Notes: generated from the letters alone by a model not told the origin. Shown: positions 16,440 to 25,185, counted from the first letter of the stretch. The stretch is DNA of 64,000 nucleotides from Pseudomonas sp. LS1212 (GCF_024741815.1 NZ_CP102951.1:4416001-4480000), one strand, 5' to 3'. Made by a program: numbers and translations.

Positions 16440-17663
16440 TCAGGCGCCCCCCACGAACAAGCCAATAATGGGAAGGATGAACACGGTACTGATGGCCATG
16501 GAGATCACATTGCCGACGTAGCCATGCACCCAGGCAGGCAAGCGGCGGCTAATGGCGGCGGCCAGTGGCGGTGCGATCAGGGCGCCGAGGGTGGCGCTCA
16601 GGGCGATGACGGTGAAGCTGCCACCGAGTGTCAGCACGGCGGCTGGGGCGACGGAGACGATCGGGATGTAGGTGGGGTACCAGCCGAATTTGATCCATTG
16701 GCGGCGCCAGACGATCACACCAATGGCCGAGGCCAATGCCTGGGCAGCGATCATTTCCAGCAACCAGCCTGAGCCGTAGGCCGGGCTGGCTGGGTTGAGC
16801 GCGTATGCGAGCAATGCGCCCAGCAGCAGGCCGAGGCTGGCCAGTTCATTGCCGAAAAAAGGCGCTTCGGAGAAGTCCGCCAGGATTCGCCGCAGTGTCC
16901 AGACGATGCCATAATTCGTTAGGGCTTTCGATGTAGGTTCGGCGCTCGTCTGTAGTGCGTCTTTCGATGCCTCGTGGACGCTTGGCGTCGTTACCAGGGC
17001 GGGTATCCACCGGCACAGGATAAACGCCAGGACACTGGCGATCGCCATGCCGGAAACATTGCCGATCACCACCGGCAGGCCCAAGGGTTTGCACAACCAA
17101 TTGACGATCAGCAGGCACCATGGAGTAACCAATACCGCCCCCATGATCGCCCCGTTGATCGCGACCCGCCAACCCCGCCCGTACAGCAGCACCATGGCGG
17201 CCGGCAAGGACACGAAGGCGACGAATGTCGGTTGCCAGTCCCCTGCGGCAATGGTCCAGCCCCAGAGCAGGTTGCTAAGTGCCAGCCCCAGTAAGGAGCT
17301 GGTGATCAACCAAGGCCATAGTCCAGTGCCGTAGCAAATGGCGAACCCTTGCCAGGCCTTGCCGGTACGGTTCGCCCAGTAGGCAAGGCCGGCACCCGCC
17401 AGCAGGCCGATGGAGGCGAACTCGTGTTTGTAGAAGGCGACCTCGCTGATGTCACCCAACACCCAACGCCACCAGGCGAAGGGGTGATGGAGGTTTTCCA
17501 TCATGTCCGCATAGCTTGGCCATACGGCATTTGGCGAGGAGGCGCTGGTGAAGGAGGTTATGCCGAGGATGCTGATGGCGGCGATCAATAGAACGATCAC
17601 CATTAATACATTGGGCGACTCGTAATATGACGGGCGCGATGGTGGGTTTATCGAGTTATCCAT
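16440..17663 (-). CDS. Polytopic membrane protein with internal duplication, probable permease
   Basis: A 407-residue hydrophobic protein with about ten to twelve predicted membrane segments. The two halves are homologous: LGDISEVAFYKHEFASIGLL near residue 95 is echoed by LADFSEAPFFGNELASLGLL near residue 263. Inverted or direct duplication of this kind is common in secondary transporters. I do not recognise the family. It has an excellent ribosome-binding site (AAGGAGGTGAG) and lies 11 bases after the nitrilase gene and 35 bases before asparaginase, so it may import the amide substrate. Confidence 0.6.
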   Translation of the reverse strand: MDNSINPPSRPSYYESPNVLMVIVLLIAAISILGITSFTSASSPNAVWPSYADMMENLHHPFAWWRWVLGDISEVAFYKHEFASIGLLAGAGLAYWANRTGKAWQGFAICYGTGLWPWLITSSLLGLALSNLLWGWTIAAGDWQPTFVAFVSLPAAMVLLYGRGWRVAINGAIMGAVLVTPWCLLIVNWLCKPLGLPVVIGNVSGMAIASVLAFILCRWIPALVTTPSVHEASKDALQTSAEPTSKALTNYGIVWTLRRILADFSEAPFFGNELASLGLLLGALLAYALNPASPAYGSGWLLEMIAAQALASAIGVIVWRRQWIKFGWYPTYIPIVSVAPAAVLTLGGSFTVIALSATLGALIAPPLAAAISRRLPAWVHGYVGNVISMAISTVFILPIIGLFVGGA

Positions 17664-17674
17664 GACTCACCTCC

Positions 17675-18571
17675 TTAGCGCGGCAGCGGCGAGTGCATGG
17701 AATAACCGAGCATCGGGTCGTAGAGGTCGGTGCGGCGGTCTCTGGGCAAATCGTTGAGGCTGTTCCAGATGGGGGCGGTGCGCGCCGAGGTCAGGTCGAC
17801 GTCGGCGTAGAGGACGGTTTGTTCCTCGGCCGAGGCCACTTCACTGATAGGCCAGCCGTTGGTGCCGGCGATCAGCGAACAGCCCAGGAAGCGCTCGCCT
17901 CGGTCGGTGCCGATTCGGTTGGCGGCGGCGATGAAGACGTTGTTGACGTGGGCGGCGGTGATGGTGAGATAGGACGCCATGCACTTGCCCGTCGCGTCGA
18001 ACAACGGCGGTGGGGTCCACACCCAGTTGTTCAGGCTGCAGATGATGTCGGCGCCTTGCATCGCGAGCAGGCGGGGCGTTTCAGGAAACCAGATATCCCA
18101 GCAGATGAGCAGGCCGATGCGGCCTATGGGAGTCTCGAAGACCGGCAAACCCAGATCACCGGGCGAGAACCAGAGCTTCTCCTGGTTCCAGAGATGGGTT
18201 TTGCGATAGCGCCCGATGAAGCCCTCCGGCCCTACCAGTACCGCCGTATCGTAGATTTTCATGCCATCGCGTTCGGCCAGGCCGGCGGCCAGATACACCT
18301 GATGTTTGCGGGCGAATTCCAGCCAGGCCTCCACGCTCGGGCCGTTGGGAACGAACTCGGCGTGGTCGAAAGCTTCTTTACGGGTTTTGAAGGCATAGCC
18401 GGTGTTGGCCAGTTCAGGCAGGACGATGAGGTTGGCGCCGTTTTCGGCAGCTTCCCTGGCCAAGTGCAAGCTATGGCAGAGGTTGTGTTCGCAGTTTTCC
18501 AGACCGCACTGGGGGTCAAACTGCACAACTGCAATACGAACGGGGCTGATGACGTCGGATGGTTGGGGCAT
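17675..18571 (-). CDS. Carbon-nitrogen hydrolase (nitrilase superfamily)
   Basis: A 298-residue enzyme with the nitrilase-superfamily Glu-Lys-Cys triad: LPELANTGYAF (Glu), GRYRKTHLW (Lys), GLLICWDIWFPE (Cys), plus a second conserved Glu nearby. Members hydrolyse amides, nitriles or carbamoyl groups. The neighbouring asparaginase and membrane protein suggest a short pathway releasing ammonia from an amide. The exact substrate cannot be read from sequence. It is the first gene of the operon. Confidence 0.87.
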   Translation of the reverse strand: MPQPSDVISPVRIAVVQFDPQCGLENCEHNLCHSLHLAREAAENGANLIVLPELANTGYAFKTRKEAFDHAEFVPNGPSVEAWLEFARKHQVYLAAGLAERDGMKIYDTAVLVGPEGFIGRYRKTHLWNQEKLWFSPGDLGLPVFETPIGRIGLLICWDIWFPETPRLLAMQGADIICSLNNWVWTPPPLFDATGKCMASYLTITAAHVNNVFIAAANRIGTDRGERFLGCSLIAGTNGWPISEVASAEEQTVLYADVDLTSARTAPIWNSLNDLPRDRRTDLYDPMLGYSMHSPLPR

Positions 18572-18720
18572 GAATGGGGTACCTTGTTATTGTTATGAGC
18601 AACTCAAATGAGTGACATCCATATAACAAGGCATTCGAAAGAGTTGGCAAGACGGCGCTTTCTGAGTGAAGCGTGGGCACTTTCTGAGGATGCAAATGAG
18701 GCAGAAGCGATATGTGCGCT

Positions 18721-18843
18721 GTAGCCGCTGCCGCCAGGCTGCGCTGGAGTCCCGCAGGGGCTCCCCCCGGCGGTCTTGAGATCTTACGCCCGCTAACGCG
18801 CGCGAGCGTCGCAGCGGCGCACCGAGCCTTCGGCAGCGGCTAC
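18721..18843. repeat. REP/BIME-like inverted repeat in the 350-base gap upstream of the nitrilase operon
   Basis: GTAGCCGCTGCC at 18721 is mirrored by GGCAGCGGCTAC at 18832..18843 around a GC-rich interior with further palindromes. The inner 30 bases at 18812..18841 recur with two changes at 21157..21186. This is the organisation of an extragenic palindromic repeat. The rest of the gap (18572..18923) shows no gene. Confidence 0.65.
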
Positions 18844-18923
18844 AAGAGCCGCCATTTACCCCAAAGATAGCGCTTGCCCGGGAAGGGGCAAGACGGTATC
18901 TACAACAGTTGGCCAGTACCTGT

Positions 18924-20861
18924 TTAAGGTTTCAACTTATATTCCGGGTAAACCTCCATTGAAAAACCTCCATTGAACTGCGCACCGGTTTTATCGCAAA
19001 TATTTATCACCGCATCTAGGGCGCTTCTCAGAGAGGGTTCTGTCCATCCTGCATCCACCGAGAAGGATTCGCCCGTAAAATATAGACCAGACCGGCTGCC
19101 GTAATCTCGGTTGTACTTCATCAGGCTCACCGCCTCGTAGTAGGTTCCAGCTCGGTAAAGCTTTGCGCAACCCAGTGCATTTTTGTCGGTAATCCATCTT
19201 TGCACTACCGTGTGTTCCATATCAATGTAGGGAGAGATTGGCATCTGAATATTGGTGCATCGCATCAGAATTCGATCAAGCTCCCTCACACACTTGACGA
19301 CCAGTTCCCGATCCGTAAACGCTGCAAGCTTGGTGGCATCGTCCTCCCATGTATAGCTAAGCAATATGCAGTCATAGGCATAATTATCGCTATAGCGATA
19401 GGCGTATACATCATGCACAAAGCTATCCGTCACCATGATCTGAGGAATCGTTTTGTTTTTCGACAGAAAGCTTTTCTTGAGAGGTGCATATATCTTGCAG
19501 CTGGTTTCCCAGTGCGCTGTCTTGTAGGCATTGATTATCGTGTAGGGCAGCATTTCAGCAGTGAAATTTTCCAACTGGATCTTGGTTTCGATAATCCATG
19601 AGGGAAGCGTCACGATCACCGAGTCGAAATCTTCGCTTAAGGCTTGTGTCGTCCGTGGGTCGCTCATATGCCAATCGAAATGGACCCGCGTTTTCTGGTT
19701 GTCCAGCTTGGTGATTTTCGTGACCGGCGAATCGGTGATCAGCCCCGCCCCTCTCTCACGGCAATGCTCATAAAAGGATTTGCCGACGCCATCGATATCC
19801 AGAAACAGCAGGCACTCATCGAGGGCCGCAAGCCCCAAATAGGCAGGCTTCTGAAACTTCACGCCATTGCTATCGTAAACCGCATCGGCTGTCAGGTAAG
19901 GAGCATCCAACGGGGCGCCCTGGACGTCGACGCGGCCATGCACCAATTGCAGATGACTACTGAAACCGAAAATTGCTGTTCGTAACGGGTACAAGCTGCA
20001 GACATCGTAAAATGCGCCCCAGCTGCCGTCACCGATGCCGATGGAGTAGAAAATGGCGGACTCTTCGGGCGACATACCCAAGCCACCGAAGTTTCCAGGG
20101 GCTTGCTCGGACCATTCGGTGACAGGGGCGAGGCTGACCAAGTCGCGAAATGAAAGCCCTTGGTAGTTTTCAACGATGGCGGCCCACATGGCTTCCCACT
20201 CGCTGCCCCCGTAGGCGGCCGCCACATGCTCGGTCATTCGTTTGGCAAAGCTGTGCCATTTACCATAGACACGCTGGAGCACTTCGGTTGGGGGTGGCGA
20301 ATCACCGGTGCTGTTGTTCCAGATCAGCATTCTCGGTTCGCCATGACCTTCGAGATTTCCTTCCTGAAGGTAAATGCCTGTAGACGAGACCCACTGAGTG
20401 CCCGGATTTGGGAAGTCTGAAATTTTCAGGTCAAATAGTTGGGCATAATAAGCCATCAACGACCTGCCCTCTTTTGGGTCCTCTCCGGTTCTGTTGAAGA
20501 AGGGCATGCGCATGGCACCCATTTCGAATGGAGTTGAGGCAACATTGTTTTGTCGATTGGCGACCACGGTGAGATGCCTGCCGCCTACCCTCCTCGACTG
20601 TTCGATAAGCGTAATCTCAGTAAAACCACAACGCAGTAATTCCCGTGCGGCAGTCAAGCCAGTAACACCGGCGCCGACGATGCAGATTTTATGGTTTTTT
20701 TGAGTGGCGCTCGCAAGGCCGGATGGGAGTTCCAATAACTTGCGATAGTCAAAACACAAATCCGGCGGATTTGGGAACCTCCCAGCCCAGTTTGAAACTG
20801 GTTGAACCAACAAATTCGTTGAAAATTCTGCTGGGTAGTTATATGACGTTCCGATAGTCAT
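18924..20861 (-). CDS. Flavin amine oxidase / L-amino acid monooxygenase family protein
   Basis: About 645 residues. An FAD-binding Rossmann motif (ICIVGAGVTGLTAARELL) begins near residue 57, followed by EMGAMRMPFF, characteristic of amine oxidases, and a C-terminal FTGESFSVDAGWTEPSLRSA that closes the FAD site. The spacing and TMO/LMO-like segments (GIGDGSWGAFY, HLQLVHGRVD) place it near tryptophan, phenylalanine or lysine 2-monooxygenases, which convert an L-amino acid to an amide with loss of CO2. The ATG at 20861 has AAGGAG at 8 bases and is preferred to the GTG at 20870. Substrate unknown. No amidase is directly adjacent, although the nitrilase and asparaginase operon is just downstream. 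Confidence 0.8.
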   Translation of the reverse strand: MTIGTSYNYPAEFSTNLLVQPVSNWAGRFPNPPDLCFDYRKLLELPSGLASATQKNHKICIVGAGVTGLTAARELLRCGFTEITLIEQSRRVGGRHLTVVANRQNNVASTPFEMGAMRMPFFNRTGEDPKEGRSLMAYYAQLFDLKISDFPNPGTQWVSSTGIYLQEGNLEGHGEPRMLIWNNSTGDSPPPTEVLQRVYGKWHSFAKRMTEHVAAAYGGSEWEAMWAAIVENYQGLSFRDLVSLAPVTEWSEQAPGNFGGLGMSPEESAIFYSIGIGDGSWGAFYDVCSLYPLRTAIFGFSSHLQLVHGRVDVQGAPLDAPYLTADAVYDSNGVKFQKPAYLGLAALDECLLFLDIDGVGKSFYEHCRERGAGLITDSPVTKITKLDNQKTRVHFDWHMSDPRTTQALSEDFDSVIVTLPSWIIETKIQLENFTAEMLPYTIINAYKTAHWETSCKIYAPLKKSFLSKNKTIPQIMVTDSFVHDVYAYRYSDNYAYDCILLSYTWEDDATKLAAFTDRELVVKCVRELDRILMRCTNIQMPISPYIDMEHTVVQRWITDKNALGCAKLYRAGTYYEAVSLMKYNRDYGSRSGLYFTGESFSVDAGWTEPSLRSALDAVINICDKTGAQFNGGFSMEVYPEYKLKP

Positions 20862-21156
20862 ATTTGACACTCCTTGTCACTAGAAAAGGCTAACCATTAC
20901 CGATTTAGCTTCAGCGCACAAAAACGCGGTACTGCCTCGTTGTGAGCTGCAATCTTTCTAGATGTCCGGTGTGCTCATTGCAAAGCCTGAATTGATGCTC
21001 GTCGTTTCAAGTGTTATCAGGCAACTTACTTGGCAAGCCATTTCGGCGAACGCTTTTAGAATGAAAAGTGTTCTTCTGCTGCAGGACTTTTCTTATCGGA
21101 CCACGGCTACAGAATTTATTGCAATGGTCTCGGGTGCTCAGAGGTCCTTTGGGCCT

Positions 21157-21186
21157 CAGCGGCGCACCGAGCCTACGGTAGCGGCT
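21157..21186. repeat. Partial REP-like repeat in the gap 20862..21263
   Basis: Thirty bases here match 18812..18841 with two differences. The remaining part of this 400-base gap has no convincing gene; it should carry the promoter of the flavin amine oxidase gene. Confidence 0.55.
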
Positions 21187-21263
21187 CCATGAGTTTGTTG
21201 AAAAATTGAACCCGGCGAGACAGCGCCGACTCGCCGGCTTCCTAAACCCCCTGCTTAAAATGC

Positions 21264-21677
21264 TCAGTGCGCTTTCGCAACACCACGCAAGACCGTGGCA
21301 CTTGCATGCTCGTTGCGGGCGCTTGCGATATTGCCCAGGGAAACCACGCCCACGAGGCGCTTCGCACGGCTTAATACGGGCAGGCGACGCATTTGAACAT
21401 CAGCCATGTTTTGCGCGACATCCTCGACCTCTTCATCCTCATAGCAATAGCGGACATCGTTACTCATGACCTTGCGAATCGGCGTGGCACCATCCAGCCC
21501 GTTGGCGACGGCTCTTATGGCTATATCGCGGTCGGTGACCATGCCCACCAACCGATCCTGATCGTTGACCAGGATTGCTCCACTATCGATCTGCGCCATC
21601 AGGTTTGCAGCTTCCTGAATGGTTTGGTCGGGCCTGGCCGTCTTGACGTCGCGGGTCATTACTTCAGCGATTTTCAT
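21264..21677 (-). CDS. CBS-domain pair protein
   Basis: A 137-residue protein made of two CBS motifs: MKIAEVMTRDVKTARPDQTI with GAILVNDQDRLVGMVTDRDI, and IRKVMSNDVRYCYEDEEVED with RLPVLSRAKRLVGVVSLGNI. CBS pairs bind adenosine nucleotides and usually sense energy state. There is no attached enzyme or channel. AAGGAGAG precedes the ATG. It begins 12 bases after the stop of the upstream hypothetical gene, so they are probably co-transcribed. Confidence 0.88.
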   Translation of the reverse strand: MKIAEVMTRDVKTARPDQTIQEAANLMAQIDSGAILVNDQDRLVGMVTDRDIAIRAVANGLDGATPIRKVMSNDVRYCYEDEEVEDVAQNMADVQMRRLPVLSRAKRLVGVVSLGNIASARNEHASATVLRGVAKAH

Positions 21678-21689
21678 AAAATCTCTCCT

Positions 21690-22151
21690 TTACGCAGGTG
21701 AAAGGACAGGCAGTGCGGTGTGCCTATTTATTGCGACCTGACGCAGAGGAGCATGGTTCAAGGTTCTGACCGGACGGCTGTCGCCATCGCTGTGCAAATA
21801 TCCGATCACCGGGGCCTTGGGGGCTTGGCCGTCAGCTATCAGCTTCATCATAAAACCACGGGATTGCTCAGCACCTCTCACAAAGTCCCCCATTTCTTGG
21901 CTGAATTGGGCGAGTTCTTCTTTGATCACCAGATTATTCGCTTGATAGCTGTAGGCCGCTTCGTCTGCAGTAATTTTCAGAACAGTGCAGTCTCCCGAAA
22001 AGTGCGTTCTAGAGCCTTCAGTGAGAAAATCAGAACATCGCTGTAGGTTGTCTGAGACTCGAAAAACCAGCCTTTCGTTGCCTCGACAGCCCCAAACAGG
22101 CTCCGTATTGTCCGCCGCTTCCAGCACTGTTTCGAAGCGAGGCCACGACAT
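21690..22151 (-). CDS. Hypothetical protein upstream of the CBS gene
   Basis: A 153-residue frame with no domain I recognise. The start MSWPRFETV is favoured by a strong GGAGGGGAG six bases ahead of the ATG. Its central part is helical and acidic (LVIKEELAQFSQEMGDFVRG). The start codon overlaps that of the divergent yhcG gene in a single CATG (22149..22152). Good ribosome-binding site and tight spacing to the CBS gene support a real gene; lack of a known family and lower GC argue caution. Confidence 0.5.
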   Translation of the reverse strand: MSWPRFETVLEAADNTEPVWGCRGNERLVFRVSDNLQRCSDFLTEGSRTHFSGDCTVLKITADEAAYSYQANNLVIKEELAQFSQEMGDFVRGAEQSRGFMMKLIADGQAPKAPVIGYLHSDGDSRPVRTLNHAPLRQVAINRHTALPVLSPA

Positions 22152-23172
22152 GAGCAACTCCCCTCCCAGTACAACCACAGACGCTGTTGAAAGCGGATTC
22201 GCAGCAGTCGCTCAATTGATCACGCAAGCTCGTCAGCGGGCGGTACAGACGGTCAATACGCAACTGATCGAGCTCTACTGGCAGGTAGGTGCCTACATCA
22301 GCCTCAAGATTGAGCGGGCTGAATGGGGTGAAGGGGTTGTTGATCAGCTCGCCGACTACCTGGCACACACCCAACCGGGTTTACGCGGTTTTACCCGTCG
22401 CAATCTGTTTCGCATGCGACAGTTCTATGAGGCTTATCGAGGTGAGGAAAAAGTGTCAGCGCTGCTGACACAATTGCCCTGGACCCAAACCCTGATCATC
22501 CTCAGCCAGAGTAAACGGGCTGAAGAGCGTGAGTTCTACCTGCGGATGGCAATTCAGGAAAAGTGGTCAAGCCGAGAGCTTGAGCGCCAGTTCAAATCGG
22601 CGCTGTTCGAACGCACCGTTACCCAACCGGCAAAAGTCTCGGCAGTGCTGAGACAATCTCAACCATCTGCCCTAAGTATCTTCAAAGACGCCTACATGGT
22701 CGAATTCCTCGACCTCCCTAGCGGCCACGTTGAGGCCGATCTGCACCGGGGCTTGGTGCTTCGGCTGAAGGACTTTTTGAGCGAATTGGGCCGTGACTTC
22801 TGCTTTGTCGGTTCGGAGTATCCGTTGCAGGTTGGTGGGCGGGATTTCGCGCTGGATCTGTTGTTTTTCCATCGCAGCCTCAATTGCCTGGTCGCGATCG
22901 AGCTGAAAGTCGGGCGCTTCGAGCCCGAATATCTGGGCAAACTGGGCTTTTACCTTGAAGCCCTGGACCGTGATGAGCGAAAACCCCATGAGAACCCGGC
23001 GATTGGCGTGCTGTTGTGTGCCAGCAAGGAGGATGAAGTGGTCGAGTACGCGTTGAATCGCTCACTGTCGCCGGCGCTGATTGCCGAGTATCAGACCCGG
23101 TTGCCGGACAAGCAGTTGCTGCAGGCGAAGCTGCATGAATTTTATGCGATGAATGTGGTAGAGGGGTGCTAG
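22150..23172 (+). CDS. yhcG: YhcG-type PD-(D/E)XK nuclease (DUF1016)
   Basis: A 340-residue protein. The N-terminal DUF1016_N region has LIELYWQVGAYISLKIERAE and GFTRRNLFRMRQFYEAY. The C-terminal nuclease core has FALDLLFFHRSLNCLVAIELK, giving D and E-x-K of the PD-(D/E)XK fold, then YLGKLGFYLEALD. These proteins are found singly or beside restriction systems and are suspected of DNA processing; no precise role is established. The start at 22150 (MSNSPP) matches family length; a frame extending upstream to 21985 is not supported. No partner gene is adjacent. Confidence 0.88.
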   Translation: MSNSPPSTTTDAVESGFAAVAQLITQARQRAVQTVNTQLIELYWQVGAYISLKIERAEWGEGVVDQLADYLAHTQPGLRGFTRRNLFRMRQFYEAYRGEEKVSALLTQLPWTQTLIILSQSKRAEEREFYLRMAIQEKWSSRELERQFKSALFERTVTQPAKVSAVLRQSQPSALSIFKDAYMVEFLDLPSGHVEADLHRGLVLRLKDFLSELGRDFCFVGSEYPLQVGGRDFALDLLFFHRSLNCLVAIELKVGRFEPEYLGKLGFYLEALDRDERKPHENPAIGVLLCASKEDEVVEYALNRSLSPALIAEYQTRLPDKQLLQAKLHEFYAMNVVEGC

Positions 23173-23180
23173 CGCGACGC

Positions 23181-23870
23181 TTAATAACGTTGCCGCATCA
23201 ATGCACTCCGTTGCTCCCTGAACTTGGCGACACCCGCATCGGTAACCCCGCAGAATTTCTGCAGCCACCGGGCCAGCATTTCCTCTTCCGGGTAGAAGTA
23301 CTCTCCCTTGTGGACTTGGCTGGAGCGCAGCATCTTGTTCATGTCAGCGTCGAAACTGGCAACCGCATACTCATCGGGCGGCAAACAGTCCGATTCATGG
23401 ACGATATCCTTGAATACCCAGAGCGCTTCGTTGATATGACTCTGGGCACTGCGCTCGCCACGCTTGAACATGACGAACTGGCTGGTAAACGCCATGAACT
23501 GCTCACCCGCGGTGGGCATTTCGACCCAGTCGAGCACGCCATTGCGCATGGCAAGCTTGAACATTCCTTCCATCCAGCGCTGGCAAAAATCGTTCAGGAA
23601 GGCTTCGACATTGGCCTTCTTCATATCGCTGAAGAACATCATGTATCGGGTGTCGAGGTGGATGGCGACCAACACGTGCTTTCGCCGTATAACGGCGGCG
23701 TGGAGCAGCCACTGGTCTGCCTGCGCTGCATCGATGCCATCCCGGACCATCGCAGCGGCGTCGTCCTCTATCCGGGCAAAGGGCGGGTTTTGCACGGGGG
23801 TGACTTTCTTACCCTTGTGCACGCGAGTGAAGAAGTCGGTGGCGGCTTGGGTGCAGTTGAAGATGAGCAT
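23181..23870 (-). CDS. Conserved hypothetical protein (DUF6933-like)
   Basis: A 229-residue soluble protein starting MLIFNCTQAATDFF. Visible features are a charged middle part (IHLDTRYMMFFSDMKKANVE) and a C-terminal helical segment (EEEMLARWLQKFCGV). The N-terminal pattern resembles the DUF6933 family found across Proteobacteria and Firmicutes, function unknown. An AAGG sequence seven bases before the ATG at 23870 supports this start over an upstream one at 23888. It is convergent with yhcG, 8 bases between stops. Confidence 0.65.
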   Translation of the reverse strand: MLIFNCTQAATDFFTRVHKGKKVTPVQNPPFARIEDDAAAMVRDGIDAAQADQWLLHAAVIRRKHVLVAIHLDTRYMMFFSDMKKANVEAFLNDFCQRWMEGMFKLAMRNGVLDWVEMPTAGEQFMAFTSQFVMFKRGERSAQSHINEALWVFKDIVHESDCLPPDEYAVASFDADMNKMLRSSQVHKGEYFYPEEEMLARWLQKFCGVTDAGVAKFREQRSALMRQRY

Positions 23871-23912
23871 TGAGGGACCTTGATCCAAGGTTCAGGCAGT
23901 TAATACAACGAT

Positions 23913-24056
23913 TCAACCTACGCTTTCTTCCACCCACGATATCTCATACTGTTGCCTCGCAATGCCTTTGACACTTGTCAGCTGCTGGCGGACGGTATCA
24001 CCCAGCTTGTGCCATTCTTTCAGTGCCCGTGCATCGAATTCAAGGCTATAGATCAT
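23913..24056 (-). pseudogene. RelE-type toxin, truncated after about 26 residues
   Basis: The frame starts MIYSLEFDARALKEWHKLGD, a clear RelE N-terminus, and overlaps the antitoxin stop by 11 bases as in relBE operons. After TVRQQL it departs from the family and stops after 47 codons. A full RelE is about 95 residues and needs conserved basic and tyrosine residues in the C-terminal half, all absent here. The toxin is therefore almost certainly inactive. Confidence 0.75.
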
Positions 24057-24285
24057 TCACCGCAACCTTCACGCGCTGGGGGGCTGACAGACGCTCACGC
24101 ACGGTGGCGATCAAGGCCTCATCGTCCTCGGTCATCAATACCGGACGAAACGGCAACTGGCCGCGCTCAGCCACATACTGCAAAGCTTGGCGCATAAGTT
24201 CTGAAGGGGTAACGCCGAGCCGTTCCAGCTCACGATAAGCACGGGCTTTAAGCTCGTCGTCGATACGGATATTGATGGAAGCCAT
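24046..24285 (-). CDS. RelB/DinJ-family antitoxin (toxin partner truncated)
   Basis: A 79-residue antitoxin. The ribbon-helix-helix N-terminus reads ASINIRIDDELKARAYRELE followed by RLGVTPSELMRQALQYVAE, a DinJ/RelB pattern, and a flexible C-terminal half that normally wraps the toxin. The start at 24285 fits the family; an upstream ATG at 24345 would add 20 unrelated residues. Because the downstream toxin is broken it is now an orphan antitoxin that may still repress its own promoter or cross-neutralise other RelE toxins. Confidence 0.83.
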   Translation of the reverse strand: MASINIRIDDELKARAYRELERLGVTPSELMRQALQYVAERGQLPFRPVLMTEDDEALIATVRERLSAPQRVKVAVNDL

Positions 24286-24313
24286 GACTGAAGTCTCGCT
24301 GTAAAAACAAGCC

Positions 24314-24338
24314 AAAGTCTCAGCAGTGCTGAGACTTT
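24314..24338. promoter_or_regulatory. Perfect 11-bp inverted repeat upstream of the antitoxin gene
   Basis: AAAGTCTCAGC and GCTGAGACTTT are exact inverted copies with a 3-base centre, ending 29 bases upstream of the antitoxin ATG. The position fits a RelB-type autoregulatory operator. Nearly the same sequence occurs within yhcG near 22633..22654, so an alternative is a relict of duplicated yhcG DNA. Confidence 0.5.
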
Positions 24339-24351
24339 CTCGCAAACCGGC

Positions 24352-25020
24352 TCAGTGCAAGCAGCACTGCTTGAACTTCTTCCCACTACCACACGGGCAA
24401 GGGTCATTGCGTCCTACCCGCTCGTCGCGTGTGCGGACGGTCTGTGGCGTGCGTTGCACCAGGTAGTAGGCGTGCAGTGCCAACACCGCAGGCTCGATGG
24501 CGTCGATCGATGCCTGAAGGTCTTCGGCACTCAGCTCTTCTACCTGCGCGAAGTTCTCTTGCACACCGTGCAGGGCAATGGCCTCCAATTGGGCGGCCTG
24601 CTCTGCCGGCAAGCCTTGCCAACCGCCACCCAGTGCCACGCCGCGCATGTAGCCGATGCACCACTCGTCAACGATCATTTCGCCATTGCCGCTTTCGCGG
24701 TTTTCCAGGAACACCGCTTCGAAGGTTTCGGGCGATTCCATCAGCTCCGCGGCGAGGGAGTTGAGGTGACGCATGAGTAGTTTGTAGAACCTGTCAGCCT
24801 GGGCAGGGTTGCTCCACTTGGGCTCTTTATCTTTACCGCCCCAGATTGCCGGCATCCATTGGCTTGGCATGACCATGACCGGGCCGGAGACGATGGCGGT
24901 GAAGAAGCCGTCCAGTTCAGAGGCGTTCTGGATGGCATCGTCGTTGCCGTGCTTCATCAGCACGTCGTCCACCTTCTGCAATTCTTCGTTATCCAGGGGT
25001 TCGAAATCTGAAACTTGCAT
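24352..25020 (-). CDS. YecA/UPF0149-family protein with C-terminal SEC-C zinc motif
   Basis: A 222-residue protein. The UPF0149 domain covers residues 5 to 180 (ELDGFFTAIVSGPVMVMPSQ, EWCIGYMRGVALGG) and the last 22 residues form a SEC-C motif (RNDPCPCGSGKKFKQCC), which binds zinc and is shared with SecA. It is a paralogue of the gene at 25186..25878. Some YecA-type proteins bind ribosomes or interact with SecA-type partners; no defined function is claimed here. Confidence 0.85.
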   Translation of the reverse strand: MQVSDFEPLDNEELQKVDDVLMKHGNDDAIQNASELDGFFTAIVSGPVMVMPSQWMPAIWGGKDKEPKWSNPAQADRFYKLLMRHLNSLAAELMESPETFEAVFLENRESGNGEMIVDEWCIGYMRGVALGGGWQGLPAEQAAQLEAIALHGVQENFAQVEELSAEDLQASIDAIEPAVLALHAYYLVQRTPQTVRTRDERVGRNDPCPCGSGKKFKQCCLH

Positions 25021-25144
25021 GTCGGTGGGCCTGTGTATGAAAAGTGGGGGGATTTTACGCAGTCAGCGCATGGCGCGGTATTGAAAAGAGAGATTGAACT
25101 GGCGGGTTTTATCGGGGGCCACGACGCAGAGCATCTGCCGATGC

Positions 25145-25170
25145 GTGCCCACGCGGAGAGCGTGGGGCAC
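25145..25170. repeat. Intergenic hairpin between the two YecA-family genes
   Basis: GTGCCCACGC and GCGTGGGGCAC form a strong near-perfect stem around GGAGA. It resembles the short CGTGGG palindromes scattered through Pseudomonas intergenic DNA and may also act as a terminator. Confidence 0.5.
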
Positions 25171-25185
25171 GAGGAGGGACCCGTG

